Shown here: positions 1 to 8,216 of the stretch, in pieces
Position numbering within the stretch: the first letter of the stretch is position 1
How the letters are laid out: every line of letters begins with the position of its first letter
Origin: Vicinamibacterales bacterium
GTDB lineage: Bacteria; Acidobacteriota; Vicinamibacteria; Vicinamibacterales; UBA2999
DNA: 64,000 nucleotides
Direction: 5' to 3'
NCBI GenBank assembly: GCA_030680175.1
Contig: JAUXWO010000075.1
Span: forward strand, 1-64,000
The notes under the pieces: model-generated
What the model was told of the DNA's origin: nothing
Database searches by the model: none
What the model saw: only the letters and a program-made list of their open reading frames with translations
Program-made: the position numbers and the translations under genes

Positions 1-8
1 TGGCGCCG

Positions 9-2351
9 TCATCGTCCGCAAGGGGCAGGTCGCGCCGTCGATCCGAGCTGCCGCAGTACGAGGCGCTCCACCTCATCGGGGTCCGGCAGCAGCCACGCCG
101 GATCCGGCGCGCGGTCCGTTTCCGGAAACCGCACCACGAACCCATCGTCGCCCCACATCGTGTCGACGTCGAGGCCGGTCTCTTCCCGCACCTTCGCCGC
201 GACGGCGATGGCCCACGGCGCGTGCACGCGCCCGCCGAGCGCCGAGACGACGGCCACGCGCCAGTCGCCGAGTTCGTCCGGGGTGCGCTCGATGAGCAGC
301 GTCCGGTCGTCGGGGACGACGCCGGCCGCCGCGGCCTGATCCGCGAGGTACTGCAGCAGGGTCTCGGCCGCACGGGCGTCGAGTCCGTGGTCCGCCTCGA
401 GCCGGGCCAGCGCGCCGGCGCGCGGCAGGCGACCCAGCTCACGGACGAGCCGTCCGATGGCGAGCCCGAGTTCGATGGGCCGGCCCGCGGACTCGCCCTT
501 CCAGAACGGCATCTTGCCGGGCTCGCCCGGCGCCGGCGACACGAGCACCCGGTCGTGCGTGATCGCCTCGATGCGCCACGTCGACGCGCCCAGCACGAAC
601 GTCTCGCCGGCGCGCGCCTCGAACACCATCTCCTCGTCGAGCTCGCCGACGCGTGCGTGCTGACGATCGGCGCCGGCGAGGAACACGCCGTAGAGGCCGC
701 GATCCGGGATCGTGCCGGCGTTGGCGATGGCGACCCGCTTCGCGCCGTCGCGCGCGGTGACCATGCCGCCGATCCGGTCCCAGGTCACACGCGGCCGCAG
801 CTCCGCGAACTCGTCCGACGGATAGCGGCCCGCGAGCATGTCGAGGACGCTGTCGAACGCGCGCCGGCCGAGCGCCGCGTACGGCGCGGCCCCGCGCACC
901 GCGGCGTACAGGCCGTCCACCGGCCAGGCGTCCATCGCGGTCATCGCCACGATCTGCTGCGCGAGCACGTCGAGCGGGTTGCGTGGATACCGTGACGGCT
1001 CCACCTCGCCCCGTTGCATCGCGCGCGACACGGCGGCGCAGGCCACGAGGTCCCCGCGGAACTTGGGGATGACGATGCCCGTGCTGACCTCGTTGACGTG
1101 GTGGCCCGCGCGTCCGATGCGCTGCAGGCCGCTCGCGACGGAGGGCGGCGCCTCGATCTGAACGACGAGGTCGATGGCGCCCATGTCGATGCCGAGCTCG
1201 AGCGACGAGGTGGCGACGAGCCCCCGCAGCTGGCCCGCCTTCAGCAGGTCCTCGATCTCCTCGCGCTGCGCCCGGGCGAGCGACCCGTGGTGCGCGCGGA
1301 CGAGGGGCGCGCCCGCCAGCTCGTTGAGCGCGCCCGCCAGGCGTTCGGCGAGCCGCCGGCTGTTGACGAAGAGGAGCGTCGAGCGGTGCGCGCGGACGAG
1401 CTCGAGCAGCCGCGGGTGGATGCTGCTCCAGATTGAGGGCGGGGCCGCCGGCCGCGAGGCCGGCCCGCTCTGGACGGCCGGATCGCCTGGCCGCGCCATG
1501 TCCTCGATGGGCACTTCCACCGTGATCGACACCTGCTTCGGCGTGCTGGCGTCGACGATGGTGACGGGGCGGTAGGTGACGGAGCCGTGGACGTCCGTGA
1601 ACTCGTCGTGGATCGCGGGCCTCGGATCCGCGGGCCTCGGATCCGGAGGCACGCGGACGCGGGACCTCGCCGCCGCTCGCGGCGGCCGGTTCGTCGCCCC
1701 GCCGAGGTACCGCGCGACCTCCTCGAGCGGACGCTGCGTGGCGGAGAGGCCGATGCGCTGCACCGGCTGGCGCGCGAGGGCCTCGAGGCGTTCGAGCGAC
1801 AACGCCAGGTGGGCGCCTCGCTTGGTGGGCACGAGCGCGTGGATCTCGTCCACGATCACCGTCTCGACCGACCGCAGGCGCTCGCGCGCCTGCGAGGTGA
1901 GCAGCAGGAACAGCGACTCGGGGGTCGTGATGAGGATGTCGGCGGCGTGCCGCTGGAACCGCGCACGGTCGGCGGGCGGGGTGTCGCCGGTGCGGATGGC
2001 GATCGACGGCCGCCTGCAGGCGACGCCCTGAGCCTCGGCGAGGCGGGCAATCCCGGCCAGCGGCGCGCGCAGGTTGCGCTCGACGTCGACGGCCAGCGCT
2101 TTGAGGGGCGAGAGGTAGAGGACCCGCGCGCCCGGGTCCGTGGCCGGCCGCGCCTCGAACATCAGGCGGTGGAGGCACCAGAGGAACGCCGCCAGCGTCT
2201 TGCCGGTGCCGGTGGGCGCGAGGATCAGCGTCGACTCGCCGCGCGCGATGGCCGGCCATCCCAGGCGCTGGGCGCGGGTCGGGCCCCCAAAGGCGTCGCG
2301 AAACCACGCCTGCACGGCCGGATGAAACAGGGAGAGCACGTCGCGCGCCAT
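9..2351 (-). CDS. lhr: Lhr-type DEAD/DEAH-box DNA helicase, C-terminally shortened
   Basis: This is a superfamily 2 ATP-dependent helicase of the Lhr family, whose members act in DNA repair. From the chosen ATG the protein is 780 aa. Walker A APTGTGKT lies at residues 45-52, the DEIH box follows near residue 165, and helicase domain 2 with the Lhr winged-helix/core region comes after. I chose the start at MARDVLSLF because upstream in-frame sequence is arginine-rich and unlike the family. The family sequence runs on past a conserved DPDEVERLVLRQLGSTA stretch, but here it continues only as RPAPCGR and stops. Full-length Lhr proteins are about 1500 aa. The break lies within 45 bases of the window edge, so a true truncation, a frameshift or an assembly junction are all possible. 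A 15-bp direct repeat at 1614-1643 encodes a DPRPA duplication. Confidence 0.85.
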   Translation of the reverse strand: MARDVLSLFHPAVQAWFRDAFGGPTRAQRLGWPAIARGESTLILAPTGTGKTLAAFLWCLHRLMFEARPATDPGARVLYLSPLKALAVDVERNLRAPLAGIARLAEAQGVACRRPSIAIRTGDTPPADRARFQRHAADILITTPESLFLLLTSQARERLRSVETVIVDEIHALVPTKRGAHLALSLERLEALARQPVQRIGLSATQRPLEEVARYLGGATNRPPRAAARSRVRVPPDPRPADPRPAIHDEFTDVHGSVTYRPVTIVDASTPKQVSITVEVPIEDMARPGDPAVQSGPASRPAAPPSIWSSIHPRLLELVRAHRSTLLFVNSRRLAERLAGALNELAGAPLVRAHHGSLARAQREEIEDLLKAGQLRGLVATSSLELGIDMGAIDLVVQIEAPPSVASGLQRIGRAGHHVNEVSTGIVIPKFRGDLVACAAVSRAMQRGEVEPSRYPRNPLDVLAQQIVAMTAMDAWPVDGLYAAVRGAAPYAALGRRAFDSVLDMLAGRYPSDEFAELRPRVTWDRIGGMVTARDGAKRVAIANAGTIPDRGLYGVFLAGADRQHARVGELDEEMVFEARAGETFVLGASTWRIEAITHDRVLVSPAPGEPGKMPFWKGESAGRPIELGLAIGRLVRELGRLPRAGALARLEADHGLDARAAETLLQYLADQAAAAGVVPDDRTLLIERTPDELGDWRVAVVSALGGRVHAPWAIAVAAKVREETGLDVDTMWGDDGFVVRFPETDRAPDPAWLLPDPDEVERLVLRQLGSTARPAPCGR

Positions 2352-2527
2352 TGGGAACCGATCGCCTGGTCGATCATACGCGGCCGGCCGCCGCCGGAAT
2401 TTCTTTTGTCTCCGGCCCGTGCGCGCCGGTCCGCCTCCGTATAATGGAGAGATACCGACCGGCGCCCGGGTCCGGCCGTCAGGCCGTCGACGCGGGCGGG
2501 ACCAGCAAGAGAGGACAGACCGCAATC

Positions 2528-2785
2528 ATGGGTGACGCCGCAGAAGGACTGATTGACGCCGACAGCCGAATCCAGGAACGCATGGAGGAGCTCGAGGAGT
2601 CGCGCCGCAACGCCAGGAAGCCGCACGCGAAGGTCGACCCCGAGAAGGCGCGGCAGCTCGAGTCGTGCCGCCTCGCGCGCACCGAGCTCGAGCAGCAGAT
2701 GGTGCTCACGACCCATCCCGTCCGGCGTGACCAGATCACGCAGGCCGTCGCCGAGCTCGACCGCCGCATCGCGCAGCTCGCCTAG
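2528..2785 (+). CDS. small helical protein of unknown function
   Basis: An 85-aa highly charged protein (MGDAAEGLIDADSRIQ start) that looks mostly helical, with a probable coiled coil at residues 10-35 and again at 50-85. I do not recognise the family. The ATG is preceded by a purine-rich AGAGAGGA ribosome-binding site. A TATAAT hexamer at 2440-2445 lies 82 bases upstream and is a plausible -10 element, though I see no good -35. The gene is divergent from the helicase and convergent with the kinase gene. Coding is supported by the RBS, by strong third-position GC, and by a complete ORF bounded by a hairpin. A small regulatory or structural protein is possible, but nothing in the sequence decides that. 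Confidence 0.6.
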   Translation: MGDAAEGLIDADSRIQERMEELEESRRNARKPHAKVDPEKARQLESCRLARTELEQQMVLTTHPVRRDQITQAVAELDRRIAQLA

Positions 2786-2791
2786 ACGTCC

Positions 2792-2819
2792 ACGCGCCGG
2801 GGCGTCCGTCCCGGCGCGT
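2792..2819. terminator. hairpin between convergent genes
   Basis: A 10-bp perfect GC-rich stem (arms 2792-2801 and 2810-2819, 8-nt loop) lies between the stop of the small helical protein and the convergent stop of the kinase gene. There is no T-run on either side, so intrinsic termination is uncertain. The location suggests a bidirectional transcript end or 3'-end stabiliser. Confidence 0.5.
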
Positions 2820-2824
2820 TCCCG

Positions 2825-5806
2825 CTACAGCGCCTTGAACAGCGCGTCGGCGAACGCCGCCGGCGTGGCCGGACGCCCGTCCGGATCGAGCGCCAGCGCG
2901 CGCATCACCAGCGGCGCGAGCGCGGCCGGCAGCGCGTCGGCCCCCGAGGGCGCGGCCGAGGCCTGCTGCAGGCCCACATCCAGCAGCGATCCGGTGCCGA
3001 ACGGCAGCGTGCCGGTCAGCGCCTCGAACGTCATCACGCCCAGGCTGTAGACGTCGGCGCGCACATCGATGGCGCCGCCGCGCAACTGCTCCGGCGCCAT
3101 GTAGGCCGGGGTGCCCACGATCGTCGCGTGCGCGGTGAACGTGGCCACCTCGTCGGTCGCGCCGTCTGCCACCTTCGCCACGCCGAAATCCAGGACCTTG
3201 GGGCCGGCGCCGCTGGCGGGCAGCAGCACGTTCTCCGGCTTCAGGTCGCGGTGCAGCACGCCCGCGTCGTGCGCGGCCTGCACGCCGCCGGCGATCGCCT
3301 GCAGCAGCGGCACCAGGCGGCCGGGCTCGAGCCGGCGCTCGCGCTTCAGCAGCCCGCGGAAGTCTTCGCCCCGCACGAACTCCATCACGAGATAGGCGGT
3401 GCCGTCCGGCAGCGTGCCGTAGTCGAACACCGCGACGATGGCGGGATGCTGGAGGCGCGCGACGATCTGCGCCTCGCGGCGGAAGCGCGCCCGCGCCTCG
3501 CTCGAGCCGAGCAGGTCAGCGCGCACGATCTTGATCGCCACATCGCGGTCGAGCCGCACATCGCGCGCGCGGAACACCGACCCCATCCCGCCGCGTCCGA
3601 CGAGCGCGTCCACGCGGTACTTGCCGTCGACGATCGGCGGCAGGCTCGGCACCGGCACGAGCCCCGCCCCATCATCGGGGCACACGAGCCGGGAGAGGTC
3701 GACGCAGCGCAGGCAGGCCGGGCAGCTCCCGAGCACGGACAGGGCCACCGTGCCCGCCGTGTCCGGCGCGGCCAGGCGCACCGTGGGGGTCGAGGCCGCC
3801 GCCGTGATCGCCGTGCCGGCCGCCGGTGCGGTGGCGCGCCGCTGCAGGCGCGTCAGGTTCAGGGCGACGCCCATCTGCGCCGCGATGGCGCTCAGCAGCT
3901 GCCGATCCTCGGCCGTGTAGGGCTCTTCCGACCGCTTCTGGCCGAGCCCGATCAGGCCGACGAGCGAGGGCGTGCCGTCACCGCCGGCGAAGATCGGCAC
4001 GAGCAGCGTCGTGCCGGTCGTGGCCAGCCACTGCCGGTCGTCGGCCGGCAGCCGCGCCGCCGGCGATCGGTCATCGTCGAGGAACACCTCGAGGGGTTCG
4101 TGCGACCACTGCAGCAGGGTGACGAGCCCGCTCCCGAGCGGCAGCGGCGCGGTTTCACGGTGCACCGACGACACGGGGACCAGGGTGTCGCCCTCGATCA
4201 CGGCGAGCACGGCGAGCGATTCGGGGGCGAGCGCGCGTTCGACGTGCGTCAGCACGAGCGACACCAGCTCGCGCGGATCCGTCTCGTACGGGACGCGGCT
4301 CGCGAGGGACAGCAGGATCTCGCGCGCGTCGTACGCCTCGCGGAAGAACCGCTGATCGAGCCACCGCTGCGCGGCGTCGCGATAGCGGATCCCGAGGCCG
4401 ACGAGGGCGAGCGTGATCACGTAGAAGAGCGGCTGGCCGAGGATGATGTCGGCGAGCGGCCGGTCGCGATTGACGATGAGCGACCAGACGAGCGCCGCGA
4501 CCGGCAGGACGATGACGGCGGAGAGCGTGCGGCGTGCCAGCGCGTACTGGAGGCCGCGCCGCAGCACCGTCCGCGGGCTGAACACGTGGCGCACCGCCAC
4601 CGCGTACGGCAGCCCGAACGCCGGGAGCAGCACGATGGCCTGGAGGAGCGCGGCCAGGGGCAGCGGCAGCGAGAGCGGCACGCCGGCGAGGCCGGCCACG
4701 AGCGGCAGGCCCTCCTTGAGCGCGTAGGCGAACACGGCGGGCACGCCCGTGAAGACGACGATCTCGATGCGCCGCCGCTCCGTGTGATCGAGCGAGTGGC
4801 GGTAGCGCTGGATGCCCTCGGCCACGATCGCGACGTTGGCGGCCAGCGCGAGGGCGAACGACGCGTCGTAGATCCAGCCGCGCGCGGCCAGCCACGCGAG
4901 CGGGCCGAGCGCGGCGTCCACGCCCAGCAGCACCAGCGCCGACACGCCCCCGACCATCAGCATCGGAAGGGCGAGGGCGGCGATGGCGGGCACGATCCAC
5001 GGCGCGCGGTCGAGGAGCGGCGCGCGGTGCGGGAAGTACAGCACCGCAAGGCCGATCACCGGGAACGCGAGCGGCGTCACGAGCCAGCCGAAGATCACGA
5101 GCAGGTCGCGGAGCACGCCCGGCAGCGCGCCTTCGGTCCCCGCGAGCGAGCCGCCGTTGCCGATGGCGGTGAAGAGGAGCGCGAGCGTCATGAGCCGCGC
5201 GGTGGCGCCGCTCGTGCCGAGGGCGATCAGCACGATCGCGCCGAGGGTGAAGGCGGCCATCTGCGCCAGCGGGCCGGCGTGCTCGGCGAGCCAGGCGCGG
5301 CGTGCGTCCGCGGGCAGCGCCCAGGCGGGCACGGGCGCGAGCGTCACCTCGCGGGGCGGGCCGCCGGCGGCGGGCGCGACGGTCATGGTGAGCGGGCGCG
5401 CGCGGTCCAGCCAGTAGCCCTCGCGCCAGAGCCGGAGTTGCGCCGCCGCCTCGTCCGGCAGCGTCGCGCCGGCGTCGAAGACGCGGCCGCGTCCATCCGC
5501 GATGCGCAGCACGGCGTCGCCGGCGGCGAGCCCGGCTCCGGCCGCGGAGCCATCCGTGGTGATCTCGAGAACCACGAGCGGCCCGGCCGCCTCGTCGAGG
5601 GCGGGCGGACGTGCGACGCGCAGCCGCCCGGGGGCGGCCAGGCCCCCCGTCATGGTGTCGCCTGAGAGCGTGAGTCCGATTCCGCCGGGCCAGAGGAACG
5701 GACGGACGAGCCCGGCGTGGAGGCCGAGGGCCAGGACGGAGAGGAGGGCGACGAGGCTGACGCCGGCAAATGCCCGGGTAAGCCTGAGGCCCGGCAGGGC
5801 AGTCAT
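2825..5806 (-). CDS. multidomain membrane Ser/Thr protein kinase (PDZ-like, polytopic membrane, GAF, zinc-ribbon-like, kinase)
   Basis: A 993-aa Hanks-type kinase with an unusual order of domains. Residues 12-33 form an N-terminal membrane anchor. Residues 40-150 resemble a PDZ domain with a GLAAGD turn, probably periplasmic. Residues 180-475 contain about eight hydrophobic segments. Residues 490-655 are a GAF-like sensor. A short CPACLRC...CPDD cysteine cluster lies at 695-711. The kinase fills residues 725-993, with glycine loop GRGGMG 738-743, lysine 759, HRDLKPEN 852-859, DFG 873-875 and APE 904-906, so all catalytic residues are present and it should be active. The likely role is transducing an envelope or small-molecule signal to cytoplasmic phosphorylation. 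The substrate and ligand cannot be read from sequence. Kinases fused to 7TM/GAF modules are frequent in Acidobacteriota and Myxococcota. Confidence 0.88.
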   Translation of the reverse strand: MTALPGLRLTRAFAGVSLVALLSVLALGLHAGLVRPFLWPGGIGLTLSGDTMTGGLAAPGRLRVARPPALDEAAGPLVVLEITTDGSAAGAGLAAGDAVLRIADGRGRVFDAGATLPDEAAAQLRLWREGYWLDRARPLTMTVAPAAGGPPREVTLAPVPAWALPADARRAWLAEHAGPLAQMAAFTLGAIVLIALGTSGATARLMTLALLFTAIGNGGSLAGTEGALPGVLRDLLVIFGWLVTPLAFPVIGLAVLYFPHRAPLLDRAPWIVPAIAALALPMLMVGGVSALVLLGVDAALGPLAWLAARGWIYDASFALALAANVAIVAEGIQRYRHSLDHTERRRIEIVVFTGVPAVFAYALKEGLPLVAGLAGVPLSLPLPLAALLQAIVLLPAFGLPYAVAVRHVFSPRTVLRRGLQYALARRTLSAVIVLPVAALVWSLIVNRDRPLADIILGQPLFYVITLALVGLGIRYRDAAQRWLDQRFFREAYDAREILLSLASRVPYETDPRELVSLVLTHVERALAPESLAVLAVIEGDTLVPVSSVHRETAPLPLGSGLVTLLQWSHEPLEVFLDDDRSPAARLPADDRQWLATTGTTLLVPIFAGGDGTPSLVGLIGLGQKRSEEPYTAEDRQLLSAIAAQMGVALNLTRLQRRATAPAAGTAITAAASTPTVRLAAPDTAGTVALSVLGSCPACLRCVDLSRLVCPDDGAGLVPVPSLPPIVDGKYRVDALVGRGGMGSVFRARDVRLDRDVAIKIVRADLLGSSEARARFRREAQIVARLQHPAIVAVFDYGTLPDGTAYLVMEFVRGEDFRGLLKRERRLEPGRLVPLLQAIAGGVQAAHDAGVLHRDLKPENVLLPASGAGPKVLDFGVAKVADGATDEVATFTAHATIVGTPAYMAPEQLRGGAIDVRADVYSLGVMTFEALTGTLPFGTGSLLDVGLQQASAAPSGADALPAALAPLVMRALALDPDGRPATPAAFADALFKAL

Positions 5807-5841
5807 GTGGAGGGCATTCTAGTTCGGCGCCGAGCCACCCC

Positions 5842-5929
5842 GGCACTTCGGCACCCCGGCACCCCGGCACTTCGGCACTTCGGCACCCCGGCATCCCGGC
5901 ACTTCGGCACCTCCGCACCTCCGCACCTA
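5842..5929. repeat. 8-bp tandem repeat array, GGCACTTC/GGCACCCC units
   Basis: Eleven consecutive 8-bp units fill most of the gap upstream of the nuo promoter. Two unit types alternate irregularly, GGCACTTC and GGCACCCC, differing by a coupled CC/TT change. The last units drift to GGCACCTC and CGCACCTC. The same two-state unit appears with a 9-bp period inside alr at 41591-41761. No ORF or hairpin explains the array. Confidence 0.85.
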
Positions 5930-5950
5930 TTTACTACTCCGCTAAGGCGT

Positions 5951-5980
5951 TTGACTGCGGCTGCGGTCGTCCATTAGCAT
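5951..5980 (+). promoter_or_regulatory. sigma70-type promoter of the nuo operon
   Basis: TTGACT at 5951-5956 and TAGCAT at 5975-5980 are separated by 18 bp in the only AT-richer stretch of this intergenic region. It starts about 80 bases before nuoA and just after the 8-bp repeat array, which fits the main promoter of the complex I operon. Confidence 0.6.
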
Positions 5981-6060
5981 TGCACCTGCACTTGCGAAAT
6001 CCTTCACAAGCTGTGATCGTCGGCGGCGCGGCGTAGGCGCGGCCTCGGAGCGGGACGGGT

Positions 6061-6478
6061 ATGGAAGGCTGGGGCGGCATCGGCGTCATGATGGCCGTGG
6101 CGATCGGGTTCGGGATCTCCTCCGTGATCCTGTCCCAGTTCCTCGGCCCCAGTAATCCCACCCCCGAGAAGGAGGCGCCGTACGAGTGCGGCGTGCCGCC
6201 GGTCGGCGACGCGCGCGAGCGCCAGTCGGTGAAGTTCTACCTCGTCGCGATGATCTTCCTCCTGTTCGACATCGAAGTCGCCTTCCTCTACCCCTGGGCC
6301 ATGGCGCTGCGCGACCTGGGCTGGTTCGGGCTGGCGCAGATCACGGTCTTCATCCTCATCCTGCTGGTCGGCTACATCTACATCTGGCGCAAGGGTGTGC
6401 TCGACTGGGGGCCGGAGAGCGACCCCGATTACCACGTGGCGAAGGTCCTCGGGCCGTCGGTCGTGAAGAGGTACCGGT

Positions 6479-6495
<17 letters not shown>
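6061..6495 (+). CDS. nuoA: NADH-quinone oxidoreductase subunit A
   Basis: A 144-aa membrane subunit of complex I with three transmembrane helices. It is part of the region joining the peripheral arm to the proton-pumping arm near the quinone site. Hallmarks are the YECG motif near residue 41, in the loop after helix 1, and [12 protein letters not shown] in helix 2. The ATG is preceded by a GGAGCGGGA ribosome-binding site. It is the first gene of the nuo operon and overlaps nuoB by 17 bases, which suggests translational coupling. The length is normal for the family (about 120-145 aa). Confidence 0.96.
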
Positions 6496-6946
<451 letters not shown>

Positions 6947-6967
6947 CAGCCGCGCGGCAGGCGCAGC

Positions 6968-6991
6968 GCCGACAGCCGACAGCCGAGAGCC
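6968..6991. repeat. AGCCGACAGCCGAGAGCC-type intergenic repeat
   Basis: A short-period run of GCCGACA/GCCGAGA units lies between nuoB and nuoC. Related runs lie at 8143-8203, 39838-39871, 43026-43060 and 54785-54850, always in gaps just upstream of a gene. It is not a hairpin and not coding. Confidence 0.7.
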
Positions 6992-7003
6992 TCAAGCATC
7001 TTC

Positions 7004-7564
7004 ATGACTGCTTCAGATATCATTGCCGCGCTTGAACCCCTGGTGCCGGGCGTCGTTTACGAGGCCGGCACGTCGAGCGACGAGTCGCGCACGCCGACGA
7101 TCCTCCTCCCCGCCGAGGCGCTGCTGGCCACGTGCGAGGCGCTGCGCTCGGGGCCGGGGCTCGAGTTCGTGGCGTTCTCGAACGTGACGGCCGTGGATTA
7201 CCATCCCGGGCGTGACCCGCGGTTCGAGGTCGTCTATCACCTCGTGTCGCCGCACCGGCGTGCGCGGGTGCGGCTGAAGGTGCGGGTGGGCGCGGACCAG
7301 TCGATCGCGTCGGTCACCTCCGTCTGGCCCGGCGCCGGCTGGCCCGAGCGCGAGGTGTTCGACCTGTTCGGCATCGTGTTCGACGGCCACGAGGATCTGC
7401 GGCGCCTGCTGATGCCCGAGGACTGGGAAGGCCATCCCCTGCGGAAGGACTACCCGGTGCAGCTCCGCAAGGAGGCCAAGACGTACATGCCGCTCCAGGT
7501 GACGGCCGAGGAGTTCCGCGCCAGCATGGAACGCGACCGCCACGTGCGGTCGAAGCCGGAGTAG
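7004..7564 (+). CDS. nuoC: NADH-quinone oxidoreductase subunit C
   Basis: A 186-aa peripheral-arm subunit (30-kDa type) that packs against NuoD at the base of the hydrophilic arm. The C-terminal half has the family signature WPGAGWPEREVFDLFGI followed by DLRRLLMPEDWEGHPLRKDY. NuoC and NuoD are separate genes here, unlike the fused NuoCD of enterobacteria, and are split by gmhA. The ATG at 7004 gives the usual N-terminus. The next gene starts 9 bases downstream. Confidence 0.96.
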   Translation: MTASDIIAALEPLVPGVVYEAGTSSDESRTPTILLPAEALLATCEALRSGPGLEFVAFSNVTAVDYHPGRDPRFEVVYHLVSPHRRARVRLKVRVGADQSIASVTSVWPGAGWPEREVFDLFGIVFDGHEDLRRLLMPEDWEGHPLRKDYPVQLRKEAKTYMPLQVTAEEFRASMERDRHVRSKPE

Positions 7565-7573
7565 CAGGCGCCG

Positions 7574-8152
7574 ATGACCGAACGCCGGCGGGCGGCGATC
7601 GATCGGGGGCTCGAGGCGGCCAGCGCCGCGCACCTCCGCCTGCGGGGGGACGGCGCCGGCCCCATCGCCGCGGCGGCGGGCGCGATTGTCGAGGCGCTCG
7701 GGCAGGGGCGGATGGTGCTGGTGTTCGGCAATGGCGGCAGCGCCGCCGATGCCCAGCACTTCGCGGCTGAACTGGCCGGCCGGTTCGTGAAGGAGCGGCG
7801 CGGGTGGCCGGCGGTGGCGCTCACGACCGACACGAGCGCGCTGACGGCGATCGGCAACGACTACGGGTTCGCGCAGGTGTTCGCGCGGCAGGTCGAGGCG
7901 CTCGGGCGGGCCGGCGACGTGGCGATCGGCATCACGACGAGCGGCGCCTCGCCGAACGTGGTGGCGGCGCTCGACGCGGCGCGCGCGCGGGGCCTGGTGA
8001 CCATCGCGCTGACGGGCCGGGACGGCGGGGCCGCGGGGCAGACGGCGGCGATCCACGTCAACGTCGCCGAGACGGTGACGGCGCGGATCCAGGAGGTGCA
8101 CATGACGGTGCTCCACCTGATCTGCGAAATCGTCGATGAAGAATTGAGCTGA
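7574..8152 (+). CDS. gmhA: D-sedoheptulose-7-phosphate isomerase (SIS domain)
   Basis: A 192-aa SIS-domain protein closely resembling GmhA/LpcA, which converts sedoheptulose 7-phosphate to D-glycero-D-manno-heptose 7-phosphate, the first step of heptose precursor synthesis for LPS or capsule. Sequence support includes the sugar-phosphate loop FGNGGSAADAQHFAAEL (residues about 51-67), a second SIS serine-rich loop ITTSGASPN, and the C-terminal RIQEVHM helix with the conserved glutamine and histidine. The length equals the family norm. It is embedded in the nuo operon between nuoC (9 bp away) and nuoD, although its pathway partner, the heptose kinase, is about 20 kb away on the other strand. 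Co-transcription with complex I is inferred. Confidence 0.93.
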   Translation: MTERRRAAIDRGLEAASAAHLRLRGDGAGPIAAAAGAIVEALGQGRMVLVFGNGGSAADAQHFAAELAGRFVKERRGWPAVALTTDTSALTAIGNDYGFAQVFARQVEALGRAGDVAIGITTSGASPNVVAALDAARARGLVTIALTGRDGGAAGQTAAIHVNVAETVTARIQEVHMTVLHLICEIVDEELS

Positions 8153-8203
8153 GAGCTGATCGCCGAAAGCTGGGAGCCGAAGGCCGACAGCCGAGAGCCG
8201 CCA
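8143..8203. repeat. AGCTGAGAGCTGA/AGCCGAAGGCC-type intergenic repeat
   Basis: A short-period repeat runs from the last codons of gmhA through most of the gap before nuoD. It uses the same AGCCGA unit as the run between nuoB and nuoC, with interspersed AGCTGA variants. The gmhA stop codon lies inside it. Confidence 0.65.
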
Positions 8204-8216
8204 GCGTAAGAACCAT

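Noticed and set aside
3128-5665. 845-codon plus-strand frame opposite the kinase gene
   Set aside because: Antisense shadow. The kinase on the minus strand has all catalytic motifs and the plus-strand frame none.
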